Shown: positions 1 to 9,061 of the stretch, piece after piece
Layout of the letters: the number at the start of each line of letters is the position of its first letter
Position numbering within the stretch: position 1 is the first letter of the stretch
Assembly (NCBI GenBank): GCA_052034585.1
Contig: JBPOIJ010000022.1
Span: forward strand, 62,001-126,000
Direction: 5' to 3'
From: Xiheimicrobium sp052034585
GTDB lineage: Bacteria > Myxococcota > Myxococcia > Myxococcales > Myxococcaceae
Length of the DNA: 64,000 nt
The notes under the pieces: model-generated
What the model was told of the DNA's origin: nothing
The model's input: the letters and a program-made list of their open reading frames with translations, nothing else
Database searches by the model: none
Translations under genes and position numbers: made by a program

Positions 1-14
1 GCCCGGGAGCCTCC

Positions 15-3000
15 TTGCGGTCTCTTCATCGTCTCTTCCCGCTCTTCGCGGGTCTGGTCGTCGTTGGCTGTGATTGCGAGAAGCCGATCTCGGCAGCAGT
101 GGGCGAGGTGCGGTGGGAGTGGGAGACGAAGGACGGCCAGCAGTCGGGCGAGGCGGTGCTCCTCGACTTCGGCACCATCTCGATGGGGAGCCGGCTCGAG
201 CAGATCGTCTTCGTGCGAAACGTCGGGCGCGGCCCGTTCAACCTGTCCGACGTGGTTCGCGCCTCGGGTGATCCGGTGACGGTGCAAGGGCGCACCGAGC
301 CGGGCGCGCTCTTCGAGTTCGTCTTCGAGCAGGATCGAGAGGTCTACCCGTCGGAGCGCCAGCCGATCACCGTCGCCTTCACGCCCCCGGTGCGCACCGA
401 CGTGAAGGGCTACGACGCCGCCTCGCAGCTCGACTTCATCGCGGCTGGAGCGGCGACCACGCCCATCGAGGTGCGCGGCCGCGCGATCTCCGGTGAGTGC
501 GAGCTGCCCGACGAGGTCGACTTCGGGATCGCGCCGGTGGGTACGATGTCGACGCAGGAGATCGATCTCCGCAACGACGCCTCGATTCCCGTGCGGGTCA
601 CCAGCGGAACCCAGCTCGGCGCGCCGGCCGGCGTCTTCGTGCTGAGCGGCCTCGACTCGAGCGGCGGCCGGGACGTGGCCCCGGGAGAGAGCGCCAAGGC
701 GACCCTCACCTTCACCCCGACCGAGACCCGAGACTACGTCGCGCGCGTCACCATGCGGCGCACCCAGTCGTGCCCCGAGAAGGAGATCACCTTCCGCGGC
801 CGAGGCGTCTCGACGTGCTTGAGCTTCCGAGCCGAGCCTCCGGACGACCCGCAGGGCACGTCGCTCTTCTTCGGCTTCGTCGCGCCGACCACCAGCGGCA
901 CGGGCACTGCGATCTTCCTCAACGCCTGCAGCACCGAGGTGCAGCTCTCGGCGATGGCGACCACCGATTCGGTCTTCACCGTGAGCGCGACCCCTGGAGG
1001 CGATCTCACGCGCATGACGGTGCCAGGCGCCACCAAGAACGCCTCGGGCCTGTGGAAGGACGGTATCGCCCGCGCCGAGCTCACCTTCCGCCCGATCGCG
1101 CTCGGCCCGAAGACGGGGCGGCTCAACACGAACACCTCGCTGAGCGGGCAGCCAGCCGTCGCGGTGCCGCTGCGTGGCATCGGTGGTGGTCCTCGCATCG
1201 ACGTGCGCCCCACGCCGCTGAGCGTCGGCCGCATCGGCTTCACGCCGAACGCGTCACCACCGACGTACGCGCCGCGGACGCTGCGCATCGCCAACGTCGG
1301 CACCCGCCCCGTGCCGCCCGACGCGCGCGCCAACCTGAAGCTCGGCATGGCAGGCATGGGCATGCCCTACTGGACCGTGCAGGCCCTCACTGGCACTGCC
1401 AACGAGATCTGCGTCGGCGACTGGGATCAGCAGCGCAATGGGTGCACCAACACGATTCAGCCCAACGTTTACAACCCGACCAACGGCATCGAGGCGATCG
1501 CCGGCGGGGCGCTCAACCTGCCGATTCGGATCATCCCCACCAGCGCGGGCCTCAAGGAGTTCGAGCTGACGATCTATTCGAATGATCCGATGAGCCCGGA
1601 GACGAAGGTGCGGATCACCGCCGACGCCGTCGAAGCGCCGCCGTGCAACTACGAGGTGATTCCCGGGCAGCTCAACTTCGGCGTCGTCGACATGCCGCAG
1701 GTGCGCGATCTGCAGTTCACGTTGCGCAACCGGGGCATTCAGCCGAACGACGTCTGCTACTTCAGCGCGATCGAGCTCGCGCCGGGCAGCGACGACACCT
1801 TCAGCCTGCCCCAGGGCACCGTGCCGACCCTCGTGGTGCAGCCGGGGCAGCAGGTGCCGATCACCGTTCGCGCGGCGCCGCTGCGGCCGTCTCCTTCGAC
1901 GCCGACCCAGGTGCGCGGAGAGATCACCTTCGGCGTCTCGACGCCGGGCGCGTCACAAGGCCGGGTGCAGCTCGTCGCGACGCTGGCGCCGACCTGCGTC
2001 ACCATCTCTCCCGACCCCCTCGACTTCATGAACGCGGAGCTGGAGTGCGGCTCGCCGGCGCGCACGGTGAGCATCACCAACACCTGCTCGACGGCGTTGA
2101 CGCTCACCGGCGTGACCCTCACCGACCCAGGGCTGGCGCCGGTCGGGAGCGGCAGCTGCATGACGGCCGGTGGCTGCCCTCAGTTCGCGATCTCGGCGGC
2201 GGCGACGGTGGGCACGATCTCTCCTGGAGCCTCACGGGTCGTGCAGCTGCGCTTCCGTCCGTTCCTGCTCGGGCCAGCGAGCGGGGCGCTCTCGGTGACG
2301 GTGACGCAGGGAGGTCAGTCGATCAGCTACCCGCTCCCGCTTCGGGGCACCGGCATCGCCCGCACGATGATGGGCTGCGCGGTGACCGCGATGTGCCCGG
2401 CGCCGATCACGGTGGGCGCGAACAGCCAGGTGACGCTCACCCCGTCGGTGATGGCGCCCGGCCCGGTGACGTGCCAGTGGGCCGTCAGCTCGCGACCTGC
2501 GACCGCCAACGGCACCTTCTCGGCGCCGACCAACTGCACCTCGACGAACTACTTCGCCGATGTCGTCGGCACCCACGTGGTGAACTTCAGCGTGTCGGAC
2601 GGCCTGGGCGGGAGTTCGACCTGCTCGACGCCGATCACCGTGACGCCCAACGGCGATCTGTGGATCGAGCTGACGTGGGATCGAAACAACGATCAGGATC
2701 TCCACCTCATCCACCCGACGGCGGGGCCGTGGACCGCAGCGACGAGCTGGGGCAACAACATCTGGGACTGCAACTTCCGCCAGCGCACGCCCTCGTGGGG
2801 CACGGCCCAACAAAGCCCGAACCTCGATCGCGACGACATCTCCGGGCGTGGTCCCGAGAACACCCGAATCAACACGCCGCAGAACGGGCTCAACTACACC
2901 ATCGGCGTGCACATGTACTCGTGGGCAGCGAGCCCGACGCCGGTGCTCTCGACGCTCAAGCTCTATTGCGGCGGCCAGTTGGTGACGACCCAGACGCGCT

Positions 3001-3107
3001 CGATGAACCGGGTCAACGACATGTGGGTGGTGGGAACGGTGCAGTTCGGCAGCGTCTCGCCGTGCCAATTCACCCTCATCAACAGCATCGTCCCCAACGT
3101 TCCCTGA
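15..3107 (+). CDS. Large lipoprotein with repeated choice-of-anchor D (ASH-like) domains
   Basis: The protein has 1030 residues. It begins with a short hydrophobic stretch ending in VVVGC, a lipoprotein signal with the lipidated Cys near residue 19. The start is TTG, preceded at positions 5-9 by GGGAG with a 5-base spacer, so the start is plausible although it lies at the window edge. The body repeats a beta-sandwich pattern seen in choice-of-anchor D/ASH domains: 'DFG.V..G......I.LRN' followed by 'P..F.P...G'. Copies occur at about residues 50-155, 160-265, 390-540, 545-660 and 670-780. Near residues 790-880 is a PKD-like segment, and the last 140 residues resemble a secreted YfaP/DUF2135-type domain. 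It is probably exported and surface-anchored. The partner is unknown. Confidence 0.75.
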   Translation: MRSLHRLFPLFAGLVVVGCDCEKPISAAVGEVRWEWETKDGQQSGEAVLLDFGTISMGSRLEQIVFVRNVGRGPFNLSDVVRASGDPVTVQGRTEPGALFEFVFEQDREVYPSERQPITVAFTPPVRTDVKGYDAASQLDFIAAGAATTPIEVRGRAISGECELPDEVDFGIAPVGTMSTQEIDLRNDASIPVRVTSGTQLGAPAGVFVLSGLDSSGGRDVAPGESAKATLTFTPTETRDYVARVTMRRTQSCPEKEITFRGRGVSTCLSFRAEPPDDPQGTSLFFGFVAPTTSGTGTAIFLNACSTEVQLSAMATTDSVFTVSATPGGDLTRMTVPGATKNASGLWKDGIARAELTFRPIALGPKTGRLNTNTSLSGQPAVAVPLRGIGGGPRIDVRPTPLSVGRIGFTPNASPPTYAPRTLRIANVGTRPVPPDARANLKLGMAGMGMPYWTVQALTGTANEICVGDWDQQRNGCTNTIQPNVYNPTNGIEAIAGGALNLPIRIIPTSAGLKEFELTIYSNDPMSPETKVRITADAVEAPPCNYEVIPGQLNFGVVDMPQVRDLQFTLRNRGIQPNDVCYFSAIELAPGSDDTFSLPQGTVPTLVVQPGQQVPITVRAAPLRPSPSTPTQVRGEITFGVSTPGASQGRVQLVATLAPTCVTISPDPLDFMNAELECGSPARTVSITNTCSTALTLTGVTLTDPGLAPVGSGSCMTAGGCPQFAISAAATVGTISPGASRVVQLRFRPFLLGPASGALSVTVTQGGQSISYPLPLRGTGIARTMMGCAVTAMCPAPITVGANSQVTLTPSVMAPGPVTCQWAVSSRPATANGTFSAPTNCTSTNYFADVVGTHVVNFSVSDGLGGSSTCSTPITVTPNGDLWIELTWDRNNDQDLHLIHPTAGPWTAATSWGNNIWDCNFRQRTPSWGTAQQSPNLDRDDISGRGPENTRINTPQNGLNYTIGVHMYSWAASPTPVLSTLKLYCGGQLVTTQTRSMNRVNDMWVVGTVQFGSVSPCQFTLINSIVPNVP

Positions 3108-3139
3108 GCTGAGCGCGAAGGGCACGACCTCGCGCCGAA

Positions 3140-4261
3140 ATGCGGTACACGCAGCCCATGCGCAAAGGGCACCACCGCGCCAAGCGACGTGACGATCGCC
3201 GGCCACCTCCTCGAGAACGGCCGGTTCCGCCGCCCACCATCCCCGTTCCGCATCGGGTGAAGCAGCCCAAGGTGCCTTCACCCGCGCTCCGGCCGACCGC
3301 TGGGCACTGGCTCTTCACCTGCCGAGAAGGCTTCGAGACGCAGCTATACGAAGAGCTCTGTTGGCAGCGCTGTGGAGCGACCCTCCTCGGACCAGGCCTC
3401 GTCTCCACCGAGCGCGCCGCGAAGCAGCCGCCGACGTTCGCGCGCATGGGCTTCCCGATCGACGAGGTGGTCGAGACGCCGCAGCAGGCCGCGCAGCGTC
3501 TGGGAACGGCGCCGGCCAAGGTGCAGGTCTGGGTGCCCGATACGCAGGCCGGCAATGCGCGCGCGGGCGAATGCGTCGCCTGGGAATCGACGATCGTCTC
3601 CTTGCGCGCCGAGCTCAAAGATCCCGCGACCCCGTGGGCCGCGTTCGAACAAGGCGCCCGGCTCGCGCAGGTGTGTCTCGTCGCGCCGCACACCGCGGCG
3701 GTCGGCTCCGTCTTCGCTCGCGAAGCGCTCTCGTTGGCCCCAGGAGGACGCGCGCGCATGAAGCGCACCGCCGAAGCGCCGTCTCGGGCTGCGATGAAGC
3801 TCGACGAAGCGTTGGAATGGGTCGGCGTCTCGCCAGGCAAGGGCGACCGCTGCGTCGATCTCGGCTCCGCGCCGGGCGGGTGGACGAGGCGCCTGCTCGA
3901 GCGCGGCGCGCGGGTGATCAGCGTCGACACCGGCCTGCTCGCGCCAGACGTCGCGAGTCACTCCCGAGTGAAGCACTTCCACCAGACGGCCTTCGCCTTC
4001 ACGCCCGAGGAGCCCTGCGACTGGCTCTTCTGTGACATGGCGTGGCGGCCGGTCGAGGTGGCGCAGTTGCTCGCGAAGTGGGCGCGCAACCGCTGGGCGA
4101 CCCAGCTCGTCGCCAACCTGAAGCTCCCGATGAAGGACAAGCTGCCCACCGTCGTTCGCATCCGCGGCACCCTCGAGGCGGGCGGCTGGAGCAACGTGAA
4201 GCTCCGGCAGCTGTACCACGATCGCGACGAGATCACGGTGAGCGCGGTGCGAGCAGGCTGA
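3140..4261 (+). CDS. rlmM: 23S rRNA 2'-O-ribose methyltransferase RlmM
   Basis: This is an RlmM-type FtsJ-fold methyltransferase, which in E. coli 2'-O-methylates C2498 of 23S rRNA. After a Lys/Arg/Pro-rich N-terminus of about 50 residues, residues 55-200 match the THUMP-like region. The Rossmann core then shows the SAM motif DLGSAPGGWT (240-249), CDMAWRP (298-304), NLKLPMK (326-332) and QLYHDRDE near the end, all characteristic of RlmM. The length is 373 residues, close to the E. coli protein. ATG at 3158 is an alternative start; neither start has a good Shine-Dalgarno. The family assignment is firm, while the exact nucleotide modified is inferred from the family. Confidence 0.88.
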   Translation: MRYTQPMRKGHHRAKRRDDRRPPPRERPVPPPTIPVPHRVKQPKVPSPALRPTAGHWLFTCREGFETQLYEELCWQRCGATLLGPGLVSTERAAKQPPTFARMGFPIDEVVETPQQAAQRLGTAPAKVQVWVPDTQAGNARAGECVAWESTIVSLRAELKDPATPWAAFEQGARLAQVCLVAPHTAAVGSVFAREALSLAPGGRARMKRTAEAPSRAAMKLDEALEWVGVSPGKGDRCVDLGSAPGGWTRRLLERGARVISVDTGLLAPDVASHSRVKHFHQTAFAFTPEEPCDWLFCDMAWRPVEVAQLLAKWARNRWATQLVANLKLPMKDKLPTVVRIRGTLEAGGWSNVKLRQLYHDRDEITVSAVRAG

Positions 4262-4336
4262 CGCAGCTCACGCAGGCCTGATCTCTCCGTTGTGTTTTTG
4301 ATGATCAACCGCTCGGGGTGCGCGACGCTGCGCCGC

Positions 4337-5965
4337 ATGACCAAGCGCTACTTCGAGTTCTCCGAGGGGACGTCCAACAAGTTCTGGGAAGTGTGGATCG
4401 ACGGCAACCAGGTGCTCACCCGCTACGGGAAGATCGGCGCCGGCGGGCAGACCACGGTGAAGGACGAAGGCTCGGCGGCCGGCGCGCAGAAGCTCTACGA
4501 CAAGCTGATTCGCGAGAAGACCGGCAAGGGCTACGCGGAGAAGACGTCGGGTGGAGCGGCTGCCAGCCCTGCTCCCGCGGCGAAACCGGCTGCCCCCGCC
4601 GCCGCTCCGAAGACCGAGAAGAAGGCCGCGGCGCCTGCCGCTCCCGCTGCACCAGTCACGGTCGAGCCGGGCTTCCGCCGCTTCGAGTTCTCGGAAGGCA
4701 GCTCGAACAAGTTCTGGGAAGTGAAGGTGGAAGGCGAGCAGCAGATCGTCCGCTTCGGGAAGATCGGCACGCCCGGCCAGACGAAGGAGAAGGACTTCGA
4801 CAGCGCCGGCGAGGCGAAGGCCGACACCAAGAAGCTCATCGCCGAGAAGACGGGCAAGGGGTACCTCGAGGTCGGCGTCGCGCCACCACCTCCGAGCAAC
4901 CCGGCGGTCGAGACGCAGCTCGCCACCAACCCAGACGACACGAAGACCTGGCACGTGTTCGCCGACTGGCTGCTCGAGCAGGGCCACCCGTGGGCCGAGA
5001 TGATCTCGGTCGCCGTGCAAGGCAAGCCGAACGTGAAGAAGCAGAAGGAGGTCGAGCAGGAGCTGCTCAAGGGCCTCGAAGACTCGAGCATCACCTGGAA
5101 GAACGGCGTCGCAGCCGAGGTCGATCTGCAGCCGCAAGACTGCGAGCCCGGCACGATGGAGGAGACGCTCGAGCGCATCCTCCGGCACCCGGCGGGCCAC
5201 TACGTGCGCAGCCTGACGCTCGGTCTGCCGCCCGATGAAGACACCAACTGGCAGATGGAGTCGCTCGTCGACGTGATCACCGAGTGTGGGCCGCTGCCCT
5301 TCCTCGAGCAGCTCGACCTGAGCCCCGACGCCGAGCACATGGATCAGCCGTCGTGGCGGCGCGTCGGCAACCTCGCCGGCCTGTGGGAAGCGGCGCCGCA
5401 CTTGAAGACGCTGCTGCTCCAAGGCGCGAGCGGAAGCGACGGTGGCAAGCCGATCGCGCTGGGGAAGATGGAGGCGCCCTGGCTCGAGAAGTTCGTCTAC
5501 GAGTCGGGCGGCCTCGACAAACACGTCGCGACGACGATCGGCTCGACCACCCTGCCCAAGCTCACGCACCTCGAGCTGCTCTTCGGGCGGGAGGACTACG
5601 GCTGCAACGGCAACGTCGCCTCGCTCAAGGGAATCCTCGACGGGTCCACGCTGCCCGCGCTCCAGTACCTCGGGCTCAAGAACTCCGAGTGGGAGAAGGA
5701 CCTCATCACCGCGATCGCCTCGTCGAAGATCCTCCCGCGCCTCAAGAAGCTCGATCTGAGCATGGGCGTGCTCGCACAAGACGCGGCCGAGCTGCTCCGG
5801 ACCCACGCGGCGAAGTTCAAGCACCTCGAGGCGCTCGATCTCACCGACAACTACTTCAGCGAAGACGACGTGAAGTCGCTCGAGAAGGCGCTCCCGAACG
5901 CCGACCTGGGCGAGCAGAAGGACGACGAGGATCCCGAGTACCGGTACACCACCGTCGGGGAGTGA
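4337..5965 (+). CDS. Double WGR-domain protein with TIGR02996 segment and leucine-rich repeats
   Basis: I start this gene at ATG 4337 (MTKRYFEFSEG), because the WGR domain begins there and the upstream codons add nothing conserved. Two WGR domains lie at about residues 1-70 and 112-180; both contain 'RYFEFSEG/RFEFSEG..NKFWEV' and end in 'TGKGY'. They are separated by an Ala/Pro/Lys-rich linker. Residues about 190-250 match the repeat-companion TIGR02996 pattern (P.D...W.VFADWL.E.GHPW). The rest, to residue 542, is leucine-rich-repeat-like (L..L.L). WGR domains elsewhere occur in PARP and MolR-type proteins, where they bind nucleic acid. The role here is not known. The gene ends 3 bases from the convergent MerR gene. 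Confidence 0.8.
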   Translation: MTKRYFEFSEGTSNKFWEVWIDGNQVLTRYGKIGAGGQTTVKDEGSAAGAQKLYDKLIREKTGKGYAEKTSGGAAASPAPAAKPAAPAAAPKTEKKAAAPAAPAAPVTVEPGFRRFEFSEGSSNKFWEVKVEGEQQIVRFGKIGTPGQTKEKDFDSAGEAKADTKKLIAEKTGKGYLEVGVAPPPPSNPAVETQLATNPDDTKTWHVFADWLLEQGHPWAEMISVAVQGKPNVKKQKEVEQELLKGLEDSSITWKNGVAAEVDLQPQDCEPGTMEETLERILRHPAGHYVRSLTLGLPPDEDTNWQMESLVDVITECGPLPFLEQLDLSPDAEHMDQPSWRRVGNLAGLWEAAPHLKTLLLQGASGSDGGKPIALGKMEAPWLEKFVYESGGLDKHVATTIGSTTLPKLTHLELLFGREDYGCNGNVASLKGILDGSTLPALQYLGLKNSEWEKDLITAIASSKILPRLKKLDLSMGVLAQDAAELLRTHAAKFKHLEALDLTDNYFSEDDVKSLEKALPNADLGEQKDDEDPEYRYTTVGE

Positions 5966-5968
5966 TCG

Positions 5969-6715
5969 TCAGGCGCTGGCGGCGATCGCCTCGCTCAAGA
6001 AGGCCGCATAGCCGGGAGCCAGCCGATCGAGGTTCTCGGTGAAGCGCGCGTCGCTGACGTACATCGCGCCGAGCGTGCGGTGCATGTTCGCGTCGCACGG
6101 GTAGAACCAACGATCGATCAGGAGCCGGTGCCGTTCGACACCGGCCTGGACGCGAACGGAGCTCGGCGCCTCACCCGCCTTCATCGCGGCGATCAACTCG
6201 GCCGCGATCGTCTGCGCCTCGGCCTCGTACCGCTGCCAGTCGGCCTTCGTGTACCGCTTGGTGCGGCGCTGCGACTCCTTGAAGTGCTCGGTCTGGCCCC
6301 AGCGCTGCTCGACCTCGGCGTCGTATTTGGCTGGGTCGAAGCCGTCGAAGAGAGCGGGAATCGATTCGGTCGTCATGGTGGTCTCCTGTTGTCCTGCGAG
6401 TTCACGGTCGATGGCGGCGAGCTGCCACTCGAGCCGAGCCCGTTCGTTCACGAGCTCGCCGCGCCGACGCTTCAGCAATTCGCGCACTGACGTGGGATCC
6501 GAGAGCGCGATGGCGATCTCCGACAGCGACAGCCCGAGCTCACGCAGGGTGAGGACGCGGTGGAGACGCGTCACTTCCTCGGCGCCGTACACGCGGTGGC
6601 CCGAGCTGCGTCGCGGCGGGCTCAACAAGCCGAGCTCGTCGTAGTGATGAAGCGTTCGAACGGTGAGACCGGTCAGCCGAGCGAGCTCGGAGACCGAGAG
6701 CGAGAGGGCGCGCAT
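5969..6715 (-). CDS. MerR-family transcriptional regulator with TipAS effector domain
   Basis: The protein is 248 residues from ATG 6715, chosen because GCAGGAGACGCC precedes it, giving a good AGGAG spaced 6-7 bases. The N-terminal winged helix (about 4-75) has the MerR signature VRTLHHYDELGLL followed by R...GHRVY. A helical linker leads to a TipAS domain (about 118-245) with WQRYEAEA, WFYP and YVSDARF elements typical of TipAL/SkgA proteins. Such regulators bind a palindrome between widely spaced -35 and -10 boxes of their own promoter and respond to small, often thiopeptide-like, ligands. A matching site lies directly upstream, so autoregulation is likely. The ligand is unknown. Confidence 0.9.
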   Translation of the reverse strand: MRALSLSVSELARLTGLTVRTLHHYDELGLLSPPRRSSGHRVYGAEEVTRLHRVLTLRELGLSLSEIAIALSDPTSVRELLKRRRGELVNERARLEWQLAAIDRELAGQQETTMTTESIPALFDGFDPAKYDAEVEQRWGQTEHFKESQRRTKRYTKADWQRYEAEAQTIAAELIAAMKAGEAPSSVRVQAGVERHRLLIDRWFYPCDANMHRTLGAMYVSDARFTENLDRLAPGYAAFLSEAIAASA

Positions 6716-6752
6716 GGCGTCTCCTGCGAGGGTTGAAATCGACATGAGCGGA

Positions 6753-6782
6753 GACTGCCCCCTCACGTGACGTGAGGTGCAA
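6753..6782 (-). promoter_or_regulatory. TipA-like autoregulated promoter and operator
   Basis: On the minus strand the order is TTGCAC (6782-6777), an 18-base spacer, then CAGTCT (6758-6753). The spacer contains most of CCTCACGTCACGTGAGG, a perfect 8-1-8 inverted repeat at 6761-6777. The arrangement, and much of the sequence, resembles what I recall of the Streptomyces tipA promoter, where TipAL binds the same kind of palindrome. It lies 38 bases upstream of the merR start. The promoter call rests on this resemblance and was not tested. Confidence 0.75.
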
Positions 6783-6867
6783 GCACTTCCGTCGTCCCAC
6801 CCTGCCATTGGGGAAATTCGGGGTATTGGCGCCGGCTCGTCGGGCGCGCGCAGTAGCGTCGCAGTTC

Positions 6868-8598
6868 GTGATTCGACTGACACTCATCCTCTTCGTCGCC
6901 GTGCTGACGGGCTGCGTCCAGATGACCTTCGCAGACGCCGGCGATCAGGACGCGGGGGCTCGTGACGCGGGCGAGCGCGACGCGGGCAGCGATGCAGACG
7001 CGGGGAGCTCCGATGGGGGCCGCGTCACGATCGTCACCAGCGACGATGGGAAGCTCACGCTGGAGGTCGGCGAGGCCGCCGGGGTGAACCCCTCGATCCT
7101 GACCGCGAGGAGACGTTCGGCGGCTGAGCTCGCAGGCCGTGACGACGTCGTGCTCGCGTACGAACTCGGCCCCGACGGCGCGCGCTTCGCCGCACCAGTC
7201 ACCGTGCGGTTTCAAGGCAGCTGGCGAGAGCTCGGCTTCGCGCTCTCCGACGGCGGCCTCGAGCTCGAAGGGCCCTTCGTGGTGCCAGGGCTCCTCCAGA
7301 CCGATGGTGGGCGCGAGCCCCTCACCACGCCCAGCCTCGCGTTGAACTTGAGCGACGGCGGCGCGTCGTTCTCGGGCACGCTCACCCACTTCACCGACCT
7401 CGAGCTGGTTCAGCCCGACCATGAGCGCCTCATCGGGCGACTTGGCCTCTCGTTCCTCGGCATCGCGCCGCCTCCAGAGGCGCCGGTGATGCACGTGGTG
7501 GGGCTTCGAATGTGGTTCCCCCGCTACGAGAGCCTTCCGCTCGGCCTCGGGCTGACGTCGATGACTGGCACGCAGACCGTCAGTCCGCCGCTCTCCTTCG
7601 CCTCGCGGGCAGGCAACCCGATCGCGCTCCTCGCCAACGAACACGTGAATGTGCAGGGGCAACCTGAGCTCAGCATGCACGGCTCGCCCATCACCGGGCC
7701 GCCGGGTGCCGGAGGTTCGACCGAGTTCAGAGCGCTGCTGAAGCTCACACCCGAGGTTCACTTTGGCTTCGTCAGCGTGCCCGAGCTGTCGTTCAAGGCG
7801 ACTCTGGACCTTCAGCTGGGCCACCAGGCTGGCTGCACGGCGACGCGGACAGGGCCGGGGGCCGCGCAAGCGGGGCGATCGATTGGGCTCGGCCTGCTGC
7901 ACGGGGTGCCGATGGAACGGACGTGCCTTCGCTCCATCTTCGGCCTCACCCCTGGGCCGATCATCCACTCCACCGGGCTGCGCTCGGAAGCAAGCACGAA
8001 CCCCTCGACCTTCACGCTCGCCACCTCGATTCAAGACGCTCCCTTCACGATCTTCACTGGCACGCTCTCGGCCCTCTACTACTTCAGCGTGCTCTCCTGC
8101 GGGCCCAACGACTGGGGCCTGACGGTCTGCCCGACGCCCGCCACCCGGCCCCCCGAGGGCGCCTTCGTGGTGCTCTCGACGGTGATGGGCGGCGCCGTTC
8201 CGCTCGCGGACGCCACCAACCGCTACGTCTACGCGTTCGTGTTCGACAGCGACGGCGTCTCGGCGAACAACTACCGGGCGCCGCCGAACTACCCGAGCGA
8301 CTTCTACGACGACACCGACCGCTGGTACGAGGCCAGCTGGACGCCGGGCGGGTCGTGGGTGCTGACGGCAAAGACCGCGCGAGGCGGCACGATCATGCAG
8401 GTGCCGACGGCCGCTCGAATGGTCCTCTCCGGCGACACGCTCTTCTTCATCGCGCCGCGCGGCGAGTTCGACGTTGCCACGCCGAAGTGGCGGTTCACCG
8501 CGTTCCGTCACAAGGGCGACCATGGGCTCAACCCTCCCTACGATTGGAATGGAGACGTCGAGCCACCCGTCGGGAGACCGCTGTTCGAGTTCCCCTGA
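6868..8598 (+). CDS. Secreted lipoprotein of unknown function
   Basis: From GTG 6868 the product is a 576-residue lipoprotein. VIRLTLILFVAVLTGC is a lipoprotein signal with Cys at about residue 16, followed by an Asp/Ala/Gly-rich linker with several 'DAG' repeats, a spacer type common after lipobox Cys in myxobacterial lipoproteins. Residues about 50-190 look like a beta-sandwich ('DDGKLTLEVGEAAGV', 'PVTVRFQGSW'). The remainder has no motif I can name. The start was chosen for the signal peptide; the Shine-Dalgarno is poor. The upstream in-frame extension would run through the TipA-type operator and is unlikely. Confidence 0.72.
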   Translation: MIRLTLILFVAVLTGCVQMTFADAGDQDAGARDAGERDAGSDADAGSSDGGRVTIVTSDDGKLTLEVGEAAGVNPSILTARRRSAAELAGRDDVVLAYELGPDGARFAAPVTVRFQGSWRELGFALSDGGLELEGPFVVPGLLQTDGGREPLTTPSLALNLSDGGASFSGTLTHFTDLELVQPDHERLIGRLGLSFLGIAPPPEAPVMHVVGLRMWFPRYESLPLGLGLTSMTGTQTVSPPLSFASRAGNPIALLANEHVNVQGQPELSMHGSPITGPPGAGGSTEFRALLKLTPEVHFGFVSVPELSFKATLDLQLGHQAGCTATRTGPGAAQAGRSIGLGLLHGVPMERTCLRSIFGLTPGPIIHSTGLRSEASTNPSTFTLATSIQDAPFTIFTGTLSALYYFSVLSCGPNDWGLTVCPTPATRPPEGAFVVLSTVMGGAVPLADATNRYVYAFVFDSDGVSANNYRAPPNYPSDFYDDTDRWYEASWTPGGSWVLTAKTARGGTIMQVPTAARMVLSGDTLFFIAPRGEFDVATPKWRFTAFRHKGDHGLNPPYDWNGDVEPPVGRPLFEFP

Positions 8599-8617
8599 GC
8601 CGAGCCGTGGTGCCGAG

Positions 8618-9061
8618 TCAGTGACGGGTCGCGTTCAGCTCGTCGCGCCACCAGGCGAGCGCGGCGTCGAGGTTGAACCGCGCGCGATCGCTCAGCCGCT
8701 CACCCAGCTCGAACTGCCAGCCGCGAATCGAGAGGAGCCTGGCTCTCGGCGGAGGGGTGCCCGTCACTCGATGAAACACCGAGAGCAGCGCACCGGGTGA
8801 GAGCCGGTGGGTCGAGGCGCCGTGGTGCTGGGCGGCCTCGAGGCTCACCAGCAGGAACGGCTCCGGCCCCGACACGCTCGCGTCGACGAAGAGCACCTGC
8901 TCCCGGCCCACGAGATCGAGCGCGTGCTCGGGCTGCAACTGGTAGTCGACCAACAGCTCGACGTGGGCGCTGCGAAGGGCCTCGCCGACGAAGGCCGCGC
9001 CGAGCCCGTCGTCTCCTCGCGACGGGTTGCCCCAGCCGAACACCAGCACCGGGGCCTTCAC
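8618..9061 (-). CDS. hoxW: Hydrogenase maturation endopeptidase (HoxW-like)
   Basis: This protease removes the C-terminal tail of the NiFe large subunit after nickel insertion. I start at GTG 9061, whose GTGA overlaps the hoxH stop, giving 147 residues and placing VLVFGWGNPSRGDDG at the N-terminus, as in the family (G.GN...DDG). PEHALDL and VDAS supply the conserved acidic residues (Glu and Asp) that bind nickel in HybD/HoxW-type proteases. It is the last gene of hoxFUYHW, and its substrate is presumably the adjacent HoxH. Confidence 0.88.
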   Translation of the reverse strand: MKAPVLVFGWGNPSRGDDGLGAAFVGEALRSAHVELLVDYQLQPEHALDLVGREQVLFVDASVSGPEPFLLVSLEAAQHHGASTHRLSPGALLSVFHRVTGTPPPRARLLSIRGWQFELGERLSDRARFNLDAALAWWRDELNATRH

